In this document: piece by piece, positions 1 to 9,001 of the stretch
Layout of the letters: each line of letters opens with the position of its first letter
How positions within the stretch are numbered: the first letter of the stretch is position 1
Source: Cryobacterium sp. SO1
Lineage (GTDB): Bacteria > Actinomycetota > Actinomycetes > Actinomycetales > Microbacteriaceae
Length of the DNA: 64,000 nucleotides
Direction of reading: 5' to 3'
Assembly: GCF_004210215.2 (NCBI RefSeq)
Contig: NZ_CP067394.1
Location: forward strand, 2,480,001 to 2,544,000
Translations under genes and position numbers: made by a program
Notes under the pieces: model-generated
The model's input: the letters and a program-made list of their open reading frames with translations, nothing else
Database searches by the model: none
What the model was told of the DNA's origin: nothing

Positions 1-457
1 GGTGGCTCGCCGAACGCCTGAAGGCGCGCTCGACTGTGGCTCGCGATTCGGCATCCGCCCACTGGGCATCATCGATCACGATCGCAACAGGTCTCCGCGA
101 CGAGATATCGGCCAGAATGCCCTCGAAAGCGATGGCAGTAGCCAGCGACGGCAGCTCAGTGGCAGCGGGTTGACGGCCCATCGCGATCTGCAGAAAAGAA
201 CGATACTCATCGGGAACGCTCGTGAACGAACTCAAATCCAGCGGTTCCAGCAGGTCCCAAAGCATGCTGTAAGACGTGTGCCGCTCAGCGAACGAGGGCG
301 TGGCTCGCAGCACGATGAAGCCCGCCGCCGTGAACCGGGCCGCGGCCTCGCCGATCACCGTCGACTTGCCCATGCCGGCCTCACCGGTCACCAGAATCTG
401 TCTCGCTTGCCCGTGCGGCATCGCGGCAATCTCTGCCAGAAGCAGCGTTCTGGTCAT
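1..457 (-). CDS. STAND/AAA-type ATPase of the LuxR (MalT-like) family, N-terminal part
   Basis: The reading frame runs off the left edge, so only the first ~152 residues are visible. A Walker A motif GEAGMGKST lies near residue 25 and a Walker B-like VIVIDDAQWAD near residue 125, the arrangement of AAA_16/STAND ATPases that usually end in a LuxR DNA-binding domain. The chosen ATG has a GAGGAAG ribosome site 9 bases upstream; an in-frame GTG at 504 is a possible earlier start. The family consists of large ATP-dependent transcriptional activators, but the C-terminal half is outside the window, so the DNA-binding part is assumed. Confidence 0.7.
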   Translation of the reverse strand, partial: MTRTLLLAEIAAMPHGQARQILVTGEAGMGKSTVIGEAAARFTAAGFIVLRATPSFAERHTSYSMLWDLLEPLDLSSFTSVPDEYRSFLQIAMGRQPAATELPSLATAIAFEGILADISSRRPVAIVIDDAQWADAESRATVERAFRRSASH

Positions 458-702
458 TTTGTCAGCTTCCTCACGGCGGTCGCGCTTTCTCCGATTCGAC
501 CCACCTTAGTGAGTCGGCCTGTCATCTCGGCCACACCAGATGGCCTCCGTCAACGACTCGCTGCTCATCCCCCTGAGATCTCCGTACTTCCACGGATGAC
601 TCGGCCTGAGCCACTTCAATACGCTCATCAGATGAGAGCAATCACGCGCGTGGACCGATCGCGGATCACGGGGCTCCCATCGTCACGGACATCGGACCTA
701 CT

Positions 703-1224
703 GTGAGACGGATTGGCGACTTCCTGCTCGACCATCCGAGTGTGGTGACGGGATCCCTCATCGGCATGGTGCTTGCCCAGTTCGTGGTGTCGCTATGGAT
801 CCCCGCCGTCGCGGTGTCTGCGCCATTCGACGGCCTCGGCACAGAGCGACGGCAGGTCGCTGTCAGTGCGTTGGCGCTGGGAGTTGCTGGCGTCGCGGCG
901 ATGGTCGGTGGATTCTCCGGCGTTGTCGTGCTCTTCGGCTTGAGCAGTATCGACCAGCGGTTTCGCACCGTGCGCCTCATGGCGTCCACGAGCCTTCAGC
1001 GCAATTGGATGTCGGTGGTGACGACCCCGCTCGCGGCCGCATTCGGTTCGCTCCTTGCGTCAGCCCTGGCCTCCGCCGGCGCAACCAGCGTCGCTCTCTG
1101 GGCCCTTGAAGCGTGTGTCCTCCTGGCCGCCCACGGGGCAATTCGACTGGTTGTCGTGTTGTTCGAACTTGTCAAAGTGGTCGATGAGTCGGATGCAGCG
1201 GCAGAGCAGTCCCTGGCTGACTAG
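703..1224 (+). CDS. Hypothetical membrane protein
   Basis: This 173-residue protein starts at GTG. It has about four hydrophobic segments (roughly residues 14-36, 52-82, 103-127 and 129-153) and no soluble domain I recognise. A short polar tail rich in Asp and Ala follows the last segment. It stands alone between a leftward ATPase gene and an ANTAR relic, so context gives no function. The function is unknown. Confidence 0.55.
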   Translation: MRRIGDFLLDHPSVVTGSLIGMVLAQFVVSLWIPAVAVSAPFDGLGTERRQVAVSALALGVAGVAAMVGGFSGVVVLFGLSSIDQRFRTVRLMASTSLQRNWMSVVTTPLAAAFGSLLASALASAGATSVALWALEACVLLAAHGAIRLVVVLFELVKVVDESDAAAEQSLAD

Positions 1225-1334
1225 TGTCAGGCGGAGGACCCCCTCTGGCCCACCCCGGAGTTTCTCTCGTCTACGCCTTCGTCGCTCAGAGCCCTGATAG
1301 TTTCCACGAGTGCCCGGAAAAGCAACCGAAGGCG

Positions 1335-1511
1335 TTAGATGAAGGTAATCCGGCAAGCGATAACGTCCGCGGCCACGGCATCCACGAGTAGTCCTGTGGC
1401 TTCCGCATACCCCACCAGGCGTCGCAGCGCATCGTCTGGGTCCGTGTGGGTCTGAGCGATGATCACACCGGTGGCTTGGTGCACCTCTGGGTTGTACCAG
1501 CTGGTGGATAG
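1335..1511 (-). pseudogene. Relic of an ANTAR-domain regulator (C-terminal domain only)
   Basis: The last ~58 codons of a leftward frame encode HQATGVIIAQ, then DPDDALRRL, then VAADVIACRITF. This is the order seen in ANTAR RNA-binding domains (HQATGM, AxxRLRAxA, VAxxVVxRxLRF). ANTAR proteins bind nascent RNA and prevent transcription termination, and actinobacterial ones usually carry an N-terminal GAF domain. No GAF-like sequence or start codon with a ribosome site is visible upstream; the frame continues into low-complexity Arg/Ser/Thr translation typical of non-coding frames. I read it as the surviving tail of a GAF-ANTAR gene. Confidence 0.6.
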
Positions 1512-1842
1512 CTTGAACTGTTGATGGCTTTCGATGGACACGTTCTGTCTGGCTTTCCGCCTCGATTTCGGGTGGTGAGGCTCGCATCCATTCTGAAGCA
1601 CGTCCCCCGAATGGGTCAATACCATCTTCGGTGAGCTGTCTCGGGCCCGTCGAGTTTTCCGGTGGAGGGCTAGAGGCCGGCTTATTCCTTCAGTGTGCCC
1701 GGCCGACTCAGCCTTGCGACCGCGACCCAGCGTATTCTTCAGCTGCCCGGAGGGAACAACATCCCGCGAGGTCCTCGTTCTCACAGACGGAGGAGCCCGT
1801 GTTGTGTCGGTGTCTCTGATGTTCGAACAGCAGACCTGGCTG

Positions 1843-2040
1843 TTACGCCACTTCGTACAGCCTTTCGAGGGCGCAGGTGATTGAGTCGAAGCTACCGATT
1901 GGGTGCGCCTGATCGTCCCGGACCAGGAATCCTCGAGGCGTGCGTTGAATGGCGCCCGCCAGCTCGTTGGTGACCTCGTGACGCACTTCCCACATCGCCG
2001 GCCCGGCCCCCACAACCGAGAAAAGCTGTTCATAGTCCAT
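1843..2040 (-). CDS. Small hypothetical protein (65 aa)
   Basis: The ATG at 2040 is preceded by GTGAGG at a plausible distance and opens a 65-codon frame. The product starts MDYEQLF and has a mixed, protein-like composition with EVRHEVTNEL and GSFDSITCALERLYE segments. The longer open frame upstream looks non-coding, so the internal ATG is preferred. It has no signal peptide or membrane segment and no recognised family. It lies just upstream, in transcription order, of the ANTAR relic. Confidence 0.4.
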   Translation of the reverse strand: MDYEQLFSVVGAGPAMWEVRHEVTNELAGAIQRTPRGFLVRDDQAHPIGSFDSITCALERLYEVA

Positions 2041-2372
2041 CGAGAGTGCCTCACGTCTCCGGATTGCCTGCGGATGTCTTCCGCGATTCAAGTGTGCTCT
2101 TCGTATGCCACTGGCGTAGCTGTCCATTTGTTTAATAGCGGGTGTCGTAACCAGGACAACCACGATCCGTCCGAGCGACTCGGCTGGCAGCAGACACCGG
2201 AACTGGGCCACGTTGTTGCGGCTGGTGCTCACCGGAAAGGCGCTGGGATGTGCGCTGCCTTTCCCCACTCAAAGCAGTGCCATACAGTGCGGCAGATGAA
2301 CACTCGCTCTGAAAACCACCGGGCGTTCGGGTGGGAATTGACGGGGCCTGGCATTTTGAGGACACTCAGATC

Positions 2373-2573
2373 GTGACCACGGACATAGATGATGAAGAGA
2401 CCATCCGCCAAGTCGTCGACCGGCTCGAGAAGAAGTTCCCCGATCTCCCCCGAATTCAGATCGAGGACGTTACTCGATCCGAATTCGCGGCCCTCGCCGA
2501 CCGACCTGTGAGGGACTTCCTCACCATACTCACTGAGCGCGCGGCAAAGAAGCGACTTCGGAAGGCCGAGTAG
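2373..2573 (+). CDS. Small protein resembling three-helix-bundle dimerization domains
   Basis: From the GTG at 2373, preceded by GAGGAC, the product is about 66 residues: acidic helix (DDEETIRQVVDRLEKKFPDL), then RIQIEDVTRSEF, then RPVRDFLTILTERAAKKRLR. This pattern of Val-Asp-Arg-Leu and 'VRDFLxxLxERAA' matches actinobacterial three-helix-bundle dimerization proteins that often occur with universal-stress or ANTAR genes. An upstream GTG at 2331 would add 14 residues but has a poorer ribosome site. Exact function is unknown. Confidence 0.55.
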   Translation: MTTDIDDEETIRQVVDRLEKKFPDLPRIQIEDVTRSEFAALADRPVRDFLTILTERAAKKRLRKAE

Positions 2574-2809
2574 ACGATCGGAGCGCCAGCAGCAAACCAG
2601 CATCGACCGGGACCCGCGCCAGCAACCTCCGCGCGATCAATCGTCAGCGGTCGTTCATCCGATGCACACTGTCAGTTAATCGACTTCGCGCCGTGCTCCT
2701 TACAACATTGTCCGAACGGCATCCTCGCTTTCTGTCTGATGCCACCTGATGCTCTCGAAGATTCGCCGCACCCGAACCTGCACCATGCTCCCTCCCGAAA
2801 GGCGTCGCG
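2574..2809. other. Intergenic stretch without a recognisable gene
   Basis: About 235 bases separate the small helical protein from the glycosyltransferase gene. I see no convincing frame, tRNA-like fold or strong hairpin; it presumably holds the promoter of the downstream gene. Confidence 0.4.
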
Positions 2810-4006
2810 ATGAACCGTCCTATCCGAGTGCTGTCGCTCTACGAAGGCTTCTTCGCCGGTGGAGCCCGCATCCTGCACACCGATCTCATCGCCGGACTAC
2901 ACAGCCAGGCCAACCAGGTGCACAGCGTCCTGTCAATCGCGTCGGCAGCGCGCCGCGAGTCGTCCGTGCAGCACTTGCACACTGACCCCCGGTACCTGCA
3001 CCTCATCCAGTCAGGCATCGAGGTGACAACCCTGGGGCGGCTGGCCGGCGCGGACGCACCGGCGCCAGCGACATTCACCGAACGCCAGCTGCGCATCGCC
3101 GCGGACGCGGTCCGGCAAGCCGATGTCGTACTGTCTTTGAAGGAACAGCCGATCGGGCTCCTGCTCGCCTTACGCGAGCGTGGCTGGATGCCCGGCATCC
3201 CGGTCGCAGCCTGCCTTCATCGATCCGACCCGACGCACTCGGGGGCCGCTCTCTCCTGGCTCAGCGAAGCGTCTGCCAGCGGTCTGTTGACAACTGAAAT
3301 CTCGTGCGCCCGGTCCACCAGCGACGCTTACGCGCCTTTCCTCGCGCCCACCACTGAGCGATTCGTCATCGGCAACGGCATTGACACCGATCGCTTTCGC
3401 CCCGCAACGGAGGATGAGCAAGCGTTTACACGAAGTCGGTTGGGGATACCGGCCGCGGCGCCCGTCGTGGTGCTTGCCGCCAGATTCGACGAGATGAAGA
3501 ATCCCGGCCTGTTCCTGCGTTCCGCCGTCCTGTTGTCGCGGCAGCGTCCCGAGACGCACTTCCTTGTGTGCGGCGCTGGAATGACGCCGGGGAACGACGC
3601 ATTCCGCACCCTGCTCACCGAGTCGGGTGTCAGCGGTACAACGAACGTTCACGCCCTCGGCCTTCGCGACGACATGCCGACGATCTACCAGATCGCCGAC
3701 ATCGTTTCGCTCACGAGTGCTTTCGGTGAGGCCTCACCACTCTGCCTCCTCGAAGGCGCTGCCTCAGGAGCGACGCCAGTCACAACCGATGTCGGCGACT
3801 CCGCAGTTACGGTGCAGGGCATCGGATTCGTCACGACGCACGACCCCGCGAACATCGCCGCGACCTGGCATGACGTACTCGACCGACGAGTGGAGCTCCG
3901 CAGCCGCAGTCTCTCCGCGCGCGATCGCTTCGGACGCCAACGAATGATTGCCGATTACGTAGCCGTCGTGGGCACCCTGCTGGGGAGCAATCGGGCAGCG
4001 GCCTGA
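2810..4006 (+). CDS. Glycosyltransferase family 4
   Basis: The 398-residue product has the two Rossmann halves of GT-B enzymes. The N-terminal half opens with IRVLSLYEGFFAGGARI, the glycine-containing acceptor-side loop. The C-terminal half shows FVIGNGIDTDRFRP at ~residue 185, VVVLAARFDEMKNP, and SAFGEASPLCLLEGAASG at ~residue 305, the nucleotide-sugar binding EX7E region of GT4 enzymes. An AAAGGCG ribosome site precedes the ATG. It is cytoplasmic and stands alone, so donor and acceptor cannot be inferred; a cell-surface glycan is likely. Confidence 0.85.
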   Translation: MNRPIRVLSLYEGFFAGGARILHTDLIAGLHSQANQVHSVLSIASAARRESSVQHLHTDPRYLHLIQSGIEVTTLGRLAGADAPAPATFTERQLRIAADAVRQADVVLSLKEQPIGLLLALRERGWMPGIPVAACLHRSDPTHSGAALSWLSEASASGLLTTEISCARSTSDAYAPFLAPTTERFVIGNGIDTDRFRPATEDEQAFTRSRLGIPAAAPVVVLAARFDEMKNPGLFLRSAVLLSRQRPETHFLVCGAGMTPGNDAFRTLLTESGVSGTTNVHALGLRDDMPTIYQIADIVSLTSAFGEASPLCLLEGAASGATPVTTDVGDSAVTVQGIGFVTTHDPANIAATWHDVLDRRVELRSRSLSARDRFGRQRMIADYVAVVGTLLGSNRAAA

Positions 4007-4149
4007 CAAGGGCTCTCCGAGCAACGGAGTGGACGACTGCCTCTGCGCCTACTCACCAGAATGCCGGGACAGGCAGATGGCGGGAACACGTCGCGAGCAA
4101 GACAGCTCCGCGGTATGGGTGCGCGGATACCTCCGAGTGATGCCCCAGC

Positions 4150-4842
4150 ATGACCACACTTCGTAGCGTCGAGGTTATGGATTTCATCAATGAGCTCATC
4201 ACCGTGGCGGTCACCTCCCCGTGGCTCTACCTCGTCATGTTCGCGGTAGCGATAGTCGACGGGTTCTTCCCTCCGATCCCCAGCGAGACAGTGCTCGTGG
4301 CCGCAGCGGCCGTCGCGGTATCAGCCGGCGGCCCGAACCTCGTCGTCCTCGCTGCCGTGGCAGCCGTCGGAGCAATCATCGGCGACAACATCGCTTACAC
4401 GATCGGTCGGGCCGTCGGGAGCACGCGCTTTGGCTGGATGCGGCGACCGCGAGTGGCGGCAAGCTTCGAGTGGGCGCAGCGACGTCTTCGAAACAGCGGC
4501 GCGGGCCTGATCCTCGCTGGACGCTTCATCCCGGTCGGACGCGTGGCCGTCAACATGTCAGCGGGTGCGGTGGGGTACCCGTGGCGGCGGTTCCTCCCGC
4601 TTAGCGTCGTCGCCGGAGTGGCGTGGGCGGCGTACAGCGCGGGCCTCGGCCTCGCAGCCGGCCAGTGGCTTGAAAAACAGCCGCTGCTGAGCGCGCTTCT
4701 CGGCACCGCACTCGCCCTCCTCATCGGCCTGGTCATCGATCGGCTGATGGAATTTCGGCGACGCTACAGCCTCGGCCGAGTCGTCACACGCGTTGAGACG
4801 AATGCCGTGGCCACGGCTCGCCAGCCGAGCGTGACAGGATGA
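4150..4842 (+). CDS. DedA/SNARE-associated family membrane protein
   Basis: The 230-residue product shows the DedA signature order: a first membrane segment, VDGFFPPIPSETVLV, then GDNIAYTIGRAVG, and RFIPVGRVAVNMSAG (the conserved FxPxxR region), followed by two membrane segments. DedA proteins act as proton-dependent flippases or permeases for phospholipids and undecaprenyl phosphate in several bacteria. An internal ATG at 4177 gives a shorter start (MDFINE) that fits family members better, although its ribosome site is tight. Its stop overlaps the next gene by four bases, suggesting an operon with the kinase and response regulator. Confidence 0.8.
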   Translation: MTTLRSVEVMDFINELITVAVTSPWLYLVMFAVAIVDGFFPPIPSETVLVAAAAVAVSAGGPNLVVLAAVAAVGAIIGDNIAYTIGRAVGSTRFGWMRRPRVAASFEWAQRRLRNSGAGLILAGRFIPVGRVAVNMSAGAVGYPWRRFLPLSVVAGVAWAAYSAGLGLAAGQWLEKQPLLSALLGTALALLIGLVIDRLMEFRRRYSLGRVVTRVETNAVATARQPSVTG

Positions 4843-6047
4843 CCGACATGGATGGAACCGTGCGACACAGCAGGAAGAGCACTGTTCAGCTGACACTCCT
4901 GATGATCGCCACCGTCGCGCTGGCGGCCGTGCTCGTCCCCGTCCACGCCGCCGTCTACGGCACAGCTGTTCCGCTTGCGCTCCTGCTCGGCGTCGTGCTC
5001 ACCGCCTCCCTGCTCGTCGCCATCCCCCGCCCCCGGATTGCCATCGGGCTGTTCTCGCTCGCGGCATTCCTGCTACCGCTGTTCGTGATTCCGGAAAGTG
5101 TCGGGCCGTGGCCATGGACGGTACCTGCGCTGATCACGTTTGCCGCATTCGTCGGCGTGATCACTTTCCTGCACGGCTGGAGAATGGGTCTGACCCCGCT
5201 GCTCGTCGGCAACGCGGGCTCACTCGCGGCGCCTCTGCTGCAACCCGAGGTTGCAGCGGCGAACCCGCCGACAGCCGATCTCATCGTCGCCGCGTCGATC
5301 AGCGTTGTCGCATATATGGTCGCGATACTCCTGGCCGGACGCATCCGCGCCACCAAGGAACTCACCAGCGAGCGGGATCTCACCGCGCAGGAGCAGTCCC
5401 GCCGTGTCCTGGTGGAGGAACGCAACCGAATTGCCCGCGAACTGCACGATGTCGTGGCTCACAGCCTGTCCCTCATCCAGGTACAGGCGTCCACCGCACG
5501 GTACCGCGTCCCCGATCTGGCCGACAACGCCGCCAAAGAACTGGCCGATATCGCAGCCACTGCCCGCGGATCCCTCACCGAGATGCGCCGCCTCCTCGGC
5601 GTGCTGCGCACCGACGACCAGACCGCGGAACTCGCCCCGCAACAGGGAATCGAGGACATTCCCGCTCTGATCGACAGCACCCGGCGTACCGGCGTGGACG
5701 TCGCACTGGAGCTCATCGCCCTGACCCCCGACGTCCCGCCAACCGTGCAGATCGCGGCGTTCCGCATCGTCCAGGAGTCGCTGAGCAACGCGGTCCGCCA
5801 CGCCCCAGGCGCCTCCGTGTCCGTCCAGGTCCGGACGGAGCCCTTGATGCTCCGGCTGCGCGTGCACAACACCGCTGCCGGCGTGCCGCCGGTACAGGGC
5901 GAAGGCCATGGCCTGACGGGGATGCGTGAACGCGTCGCGCTCCTCGACGGGACCTTCGAGGCCGGTCCTGATGCCGACGGTGGTTGGACCGTCGAAGCAG
6001 TGCTTCGGTGGCATCCTGAGCCCGGTATGGAAAAGGAGAATCCGTGA
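4839..6047 (+). CDS. NarL-type sensor histidine kinase
   Basis: This 402-residue protein has an N-terminal region of about five to six membrane segments (residues ~15-165), a short coiled linker, and a HisKA_3 dimerization domain with ERNRIARELHDVVAHSLS, the phospho-accepting His being near residue 203. The HATPase_c domain follows, with QESLSNAVRHAPG and GHGLTGMRERV. This is the usual layout of actinobacterial kinases that sense envelope signals. The ATG overlaps the DedA stop and the kinase stop overlaps the response-regulator start, so the three genes are probably cotranscribed. The signal is unknown. Confidence 0.9.
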   Translation: MTDMDGTVRHSRKSTVQLTLLMIATVALAAVLVPVHAAVYGTAVPLALLLGVVLTASLLVAIPRPRIAIGLFSLAAFLLPLFVIPESVGPWPWTVPALITFAAFVGVITFLHGWRMGLTPLLVGNAGSLAAPLLQPEVAAANPPTADLIVAASISVVAYMVAILLAGRIRATKELTSERDLTAQEQSRRVLVEERNRIARELHDVVAHSLSLIQVQASTARYRVPDLADNAAKELADIAATARGSLTEMRRLLGVLRTDDQTAELAPQQGIEDIPALIDSTRRTGVDVALELIALTPDVPPTVQIAAFRIVQESLSNAVRHAPGASVSVQVRTEPLMLRLRVHNTAAGVPPVQGEGHGLTGMRERVALLDGTFEAGPDADGGWTVEAVLRWHPEPGMEKENP

Positions 6048-6712
6048 CAATAAGCGTACTGATCGTCGATGACCAGGCGATGGTGCGTGCCGGCTTCGCG
6101 GCGCTCTTGGACGCACACGACGGCATCCGCGTCGTGGGCCAGGCCGCCGACGGCGCCGCAGCCGTGAACCTCTCCGCCCGGCTCGACCCCGATGTGATCC
6201 TGATGGACGTCCGGATGCCGCAGCTCGACGGGATCCAAGCGACCCAACGCATCCTGGGCCCCACCTACCCAGCAGCGCATGTGCCACGTATCCTCATGCT
6301 CACCACGTTCGACATCGACGACTACGTCTATGACGCGCTTCAAGCGGGCGCGAGCGGTTTCATCCTCAAGGACGCCTTGCCGGAGGAACTGGTGCATGCG
6401 GTCCGCGTCGTCGCCGCCGGCGACGCACTGTTGGCCCCCAGCGTTACCCGGCGGATGATCGCCCGGTTCGCCGCCCAGAAGCCTCGCGAAGCGCGCACCT
6501 CGGCTCAACTCGCAGATCTCACCGATCGTGAGCGCGAAGTGCTCGTGCTCATCGGTGCGGGAAGGTCGAACAGGGAGATCGGCGCATCGCTGTTCATCGC
6601 CGAGCAGACGGTGAAGACGCACGTCGGCAAGATCCTGGCAAAAATCGGTGCCCGCGACCGGGTGCAGGCTGTGATCTTCGCCTACGACACGGGGCTGGCC
6701 GAACCCGCATAG
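6044..6712 (+). CDS. NarL/LuxR-type response regulator
   Basis: The product is 222 residues. The receiver domain has the acidic pair VDDQ at residues 9-10, the phospho-acceptor Asp55 in VILMDVRMP, and a switch Thr in MLTTFD. A LuxR helix-turn-helix occupies the C-terminus (LTDREREVLVLIGAGRSNREI, then QTVKTHVGKILAKI). The GTG start overlaps the kinase stop by four bases, making this its cognate regulator. Targets are not visible, but the acyltransferase gene immediately downstream is a candidate. Confidence 0.92.
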   Translation: MTISVLIVDDQAMVRAGFAALLDAHDGIRVVGQAADGAAAVNLSARLDPDVILMDVRMPQLDGIQATQRILGPTYPAAHVPRILMLTTFDIDDYVYDALQAGASGFILKDALPEELVHAVRVVAAGDALLAPSVTRRMIARFAAQKPREARTSAQLADLTDREREVLVLIGAGRSNREIGASLFIAEQTVKTHVGKILAKIGARDRVQAVIFAYDTGLAEPA

Positions 6713-6829
6713 CTTTGCGAGACGTCGCTCCGGTCTAGGCCCCCGGTAGGGTGCAGGCGGCACCGACGGTTGATGTGCGCCCCGGCACCGCATTCTTAGG
6801 CTCCTTGGACAACGACCAAGGAGGTCACT

Positions 6830-8092
6830 TTGACCATTGAGCAAGCAACACCCGTAGCGCTGCCCGCCGCCCGTGAGCGTGTGCGCGAAACGGGAATCGA
6901 TTTCGTGCGTGCGCTGTGCATCATCGGCGTCGTGCTGATGCACGCCATCATGGTGGGCGTCACCGTCGGCAACACGGGGCCGGTGTTCAGCAACGCCAGC
7001 CACGGGACCTGGTGGGTAGCACCTCTGAGCTGGGTGCTTATGGTGGTGCCATTGTTCTTCGTCATCGGCGGGTTCTCGGGCATCCTGTTCTACCGACGCC
7101 TGCGCGCCACGGGCGGCACAGCCGCAGGTTTCATAGCCGCCCGCATACACCGGCTTCTCTTGCCGGCGCTGCTCGTGTTCGCCGTCGTCGGATCAGGGCT
7201 TGCGCTGCTCACTCTCCTCGGCGTGCCTGCCAACCTCGTAGGCGTCGCCGGGCTCTATTACAGCCAACCGCTGTGGTTCCTCGGCGTCTTTCTACTCTGC
7301 CAGGCCTTACTGCCCGCCCTCACCACAGCCCACGAGCGCGCCCCACTGCGCTCCCTCGCAGCTCTCACGACTCTCGCGGCGGGTGTCGACATTGCCAGGG
7401 CAATCAGCGGCATCGACTCCCTGGGCTTCTTCAACCTCGCATTCGTCTGGTTGGCGCTTCAGCAACTGGGGTTCTTCTTCGCCGACGGCACCATCGACCG
7501 TCTCAGCCGACGCGCCCGCGCCCTCATCGGGTTCGGCGCCGTCGCAGCACTTGCCCTTGCCTGTGGATCGGGCCTGTACTCGCCTGATCTCATCGCCAAC
7601 GTCAACCCACCGACGACGGCCCTCCTCCTGGTCGGTATCGCCCACACCAGCGGGCTCTCCCTGTTTCGGGCAGGACTGGAGACGATCAGCCGTCGTCCCG
7701 GAGCCGTTGCCATCACAAGCTTCGTGACTCCACGCGCGATGACCATCTACCTTTGGCACATGCCGGTGCTGCTGGCTATGGCAGGAATCTCAGCCATCTC
7801 GGCGATGGTATTCGGCATAGATCTCCCGGCGCTTAGTACCGCCGCATGGTGGCTGGGACGTCCCGTGTGGCTGATAGTCGCCTTCGTCCTTATCGCCATC
7901 GTGGCGACATCCGTTTCGGGTCTCGAAACGGTGAGGTTGCGGACTCCGACACCTTCCCGGGCCAAGGCCGCCGCCGCTGTTCTGCTGGGCGGCGCGAGCG
8001 TTGTGATCATGCTCATCTCAGGCGCAACGGTCATCACGGCGTTCGCCGCGGTTGCCCTGGTGCTCCTGGCGCTGCAGCTCAGCAACGCCTGA
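6830..8092 (+). CDS. Acyltransferase family 3 membrane protein
   Basis: The 420-residue product begins with the Acyltransferase_3 signature, ETGIDFVRALCIIGVVLMHA, whose His is the conserved catalytic one, followed by about ten membrane segments. These proteins O-acylate sugars, peptidoglycan or exported glycolipids. Start choice: the TTG at 6830 has a near-perfect AAGGAGG ribosome site five bases upstream, and no better ATG lies nearby. It follows the two-component system by 117 bases and is terminated by a strong hairpin at 8167-8198. Confidence 0.85.
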   Translation: MTIEQATPVALPAARERVRETGIDFVRALCIIGVVLMHAIMVGVTVGNTGPVFSNASHGTWWVAPLSWVLMVVPLFFVIGGFSGILFYRRLRATGGTAAGFIAARIHRLLLPALLVFAVVGSGLALLTLLGVPANLVGVAGLYYSQPLWFLGVFLLCQALLPALTTAHERAPLRSLAALTTLAAGVDIARAISGIDSLGFFNLAFVWLALQQLGFFFADGTIDRLSRRARALIGFGAVAALALACGSGLYSPDLIANVNPPTTALLLVGIAHTSGLSLFRAGLETISRRPGAVAITSFVTPRAMTIYLWHMPVLLAMAGISAISAMVFGIDLPALSTAAWWLGRPVWLIVAFVLIAIVATSVSGLETVRLRTPTPSRAKAAAAVLLGGASVVIMLISGATVITAFAAVALVLLALQLSNA

Positions 8093-8166
8093 GGGCGACG
8101 ACCGCGACGGCAAGATCAGTCACGACACAGCGGACGGATGCACCGTACAGGGATACAACGACCAAA

Positions 8167-8198
8167 CTGCTGAACCCCCGTTTCCGGGGGCTCAGCAG
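8167..8198. terminator. Strong bidirectional-looking hairpin
   Basis: CTGCTGA-ACCCCCG pairs with CGGGGGC-TCAGCAG around a TTTC loop, giving a 13-base-pair stem with one mismatch. It lies between the acyltransferase stop and the end of a gene on the opposite strand, so it can terminate both. Confidence 0.8.
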
Positions 8199-8311
8199 TT
8201 CACGATGTCTTGAGCCATCACAGCAGTGTCACACCAAACCAATGATCGCCAAAAGGACCGAAACGCTCGGGAGGGCTGGTGGAGGGTGATGGCGTCCCTT
8301 TGTTGCTGGTT

Positions 8312-8899
8312 CTAGGTCCCGAGGACCACGGTAGCGAGTGTGGCAGAGACGGTTGTGATCCCCGTCCAAATCACGATGGCGACGGCCTGCCACAGGATGA
8401 CTCTGCCCTTGCTGATGCCGGAGGCGACAAAGATGGCGGCGGTGAAGTGAGTCGGGATCGCGAGAGGGCCCAGGATGCTGGCGCCAGGGACTCCGAATCG
8501 GATCAGCCACTGGCGGATCTTCTGCCGTCCTTTCGACTCGGGCTTGACTTCCTCGGGTAACACAGCGGCATCCGCTTCGTTGACCGGCCCCGTTTCCACG
8601 GCTCCGGCGTAGGCCATCATTGGTACCGGAGCTGTCCGTGACCGGCGGGCCACGACGGCCAATCGAACTCGGGAGCCCAGCAGAACGACGAGCACGACCG
8701 AGGTCAGGTTTCCCGCGACAGCTGCAGCCATAGCGACCAGCGGATGCAGACCACCGAGGATTCCGATGAGGGCGGAGATTTCACCTTCGATGAAAGGGAC
8801 CGCCCCTGCCGCGGCGACGATGAGCGGCTGCACAAAATCGGGTACCTGTCCGACGAGCTCTTGGAAGCCGTCGATCAGATCAGCGACGGGATTGGACAT
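8312..8899 (-). CDS. Small multidrug-export-like (PF06695-type) membrane protein
   Basis: The 195-residue product has two membrane blocks separated by a charged ~45-residue loop. The N-terminal VPFIEGEISALIGILGGLHP and the C-terminal FGVPGASILGPLAIPTHFTAAIFVASGISKG match 'small multi-drug export' proteins, which resemble half a DedA domain with conserved GxxxPxEG and GP motifs. Transport activity of this family is poorly established. It is read toward the hairpin at 8167-8198 and may be cotranscribed with the SpoIIM-like gene upstream, about 100 bases away. Confidence 0.6.
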   Translation of the reverse strand: MSNPVADLIDGFQELVGQVPDFVQPLIVAAAGAVPFIEGEISALIGILGGLHPLVAMAAAVAGNLTSVVLVVLLGSRVRLAVVARRSRTAPVPMMAYAGAVETGPVNEADAAVLPEEVKPESKGRQKIRQWLIRFGVPGASILGPLAIPTHFTAAIFVASGISKGRVILWQAVAIVIWTGITTVSATLATVVLGT

Positions 8900-9001
8900 T
8901 GAGTTACTTCCTTTGGTTGGGGGTGGGGGCGCTACCCGGCTTCGGAGATGAGGCGAGCACGGTAGAGCAGTTCACAATGAGCTTGGTTTGCTGGACCGCC
9001 G

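Noticed and set aside
5459..7150. Long open frame on the minus strand (563 codons)
   Set aside because: It lies antisense to the kinase, response-regulator and acyltransferase genes, is rich in Arg, Gly and His, and has no ribosome site; it is a shadow of high-GC coding sequence.
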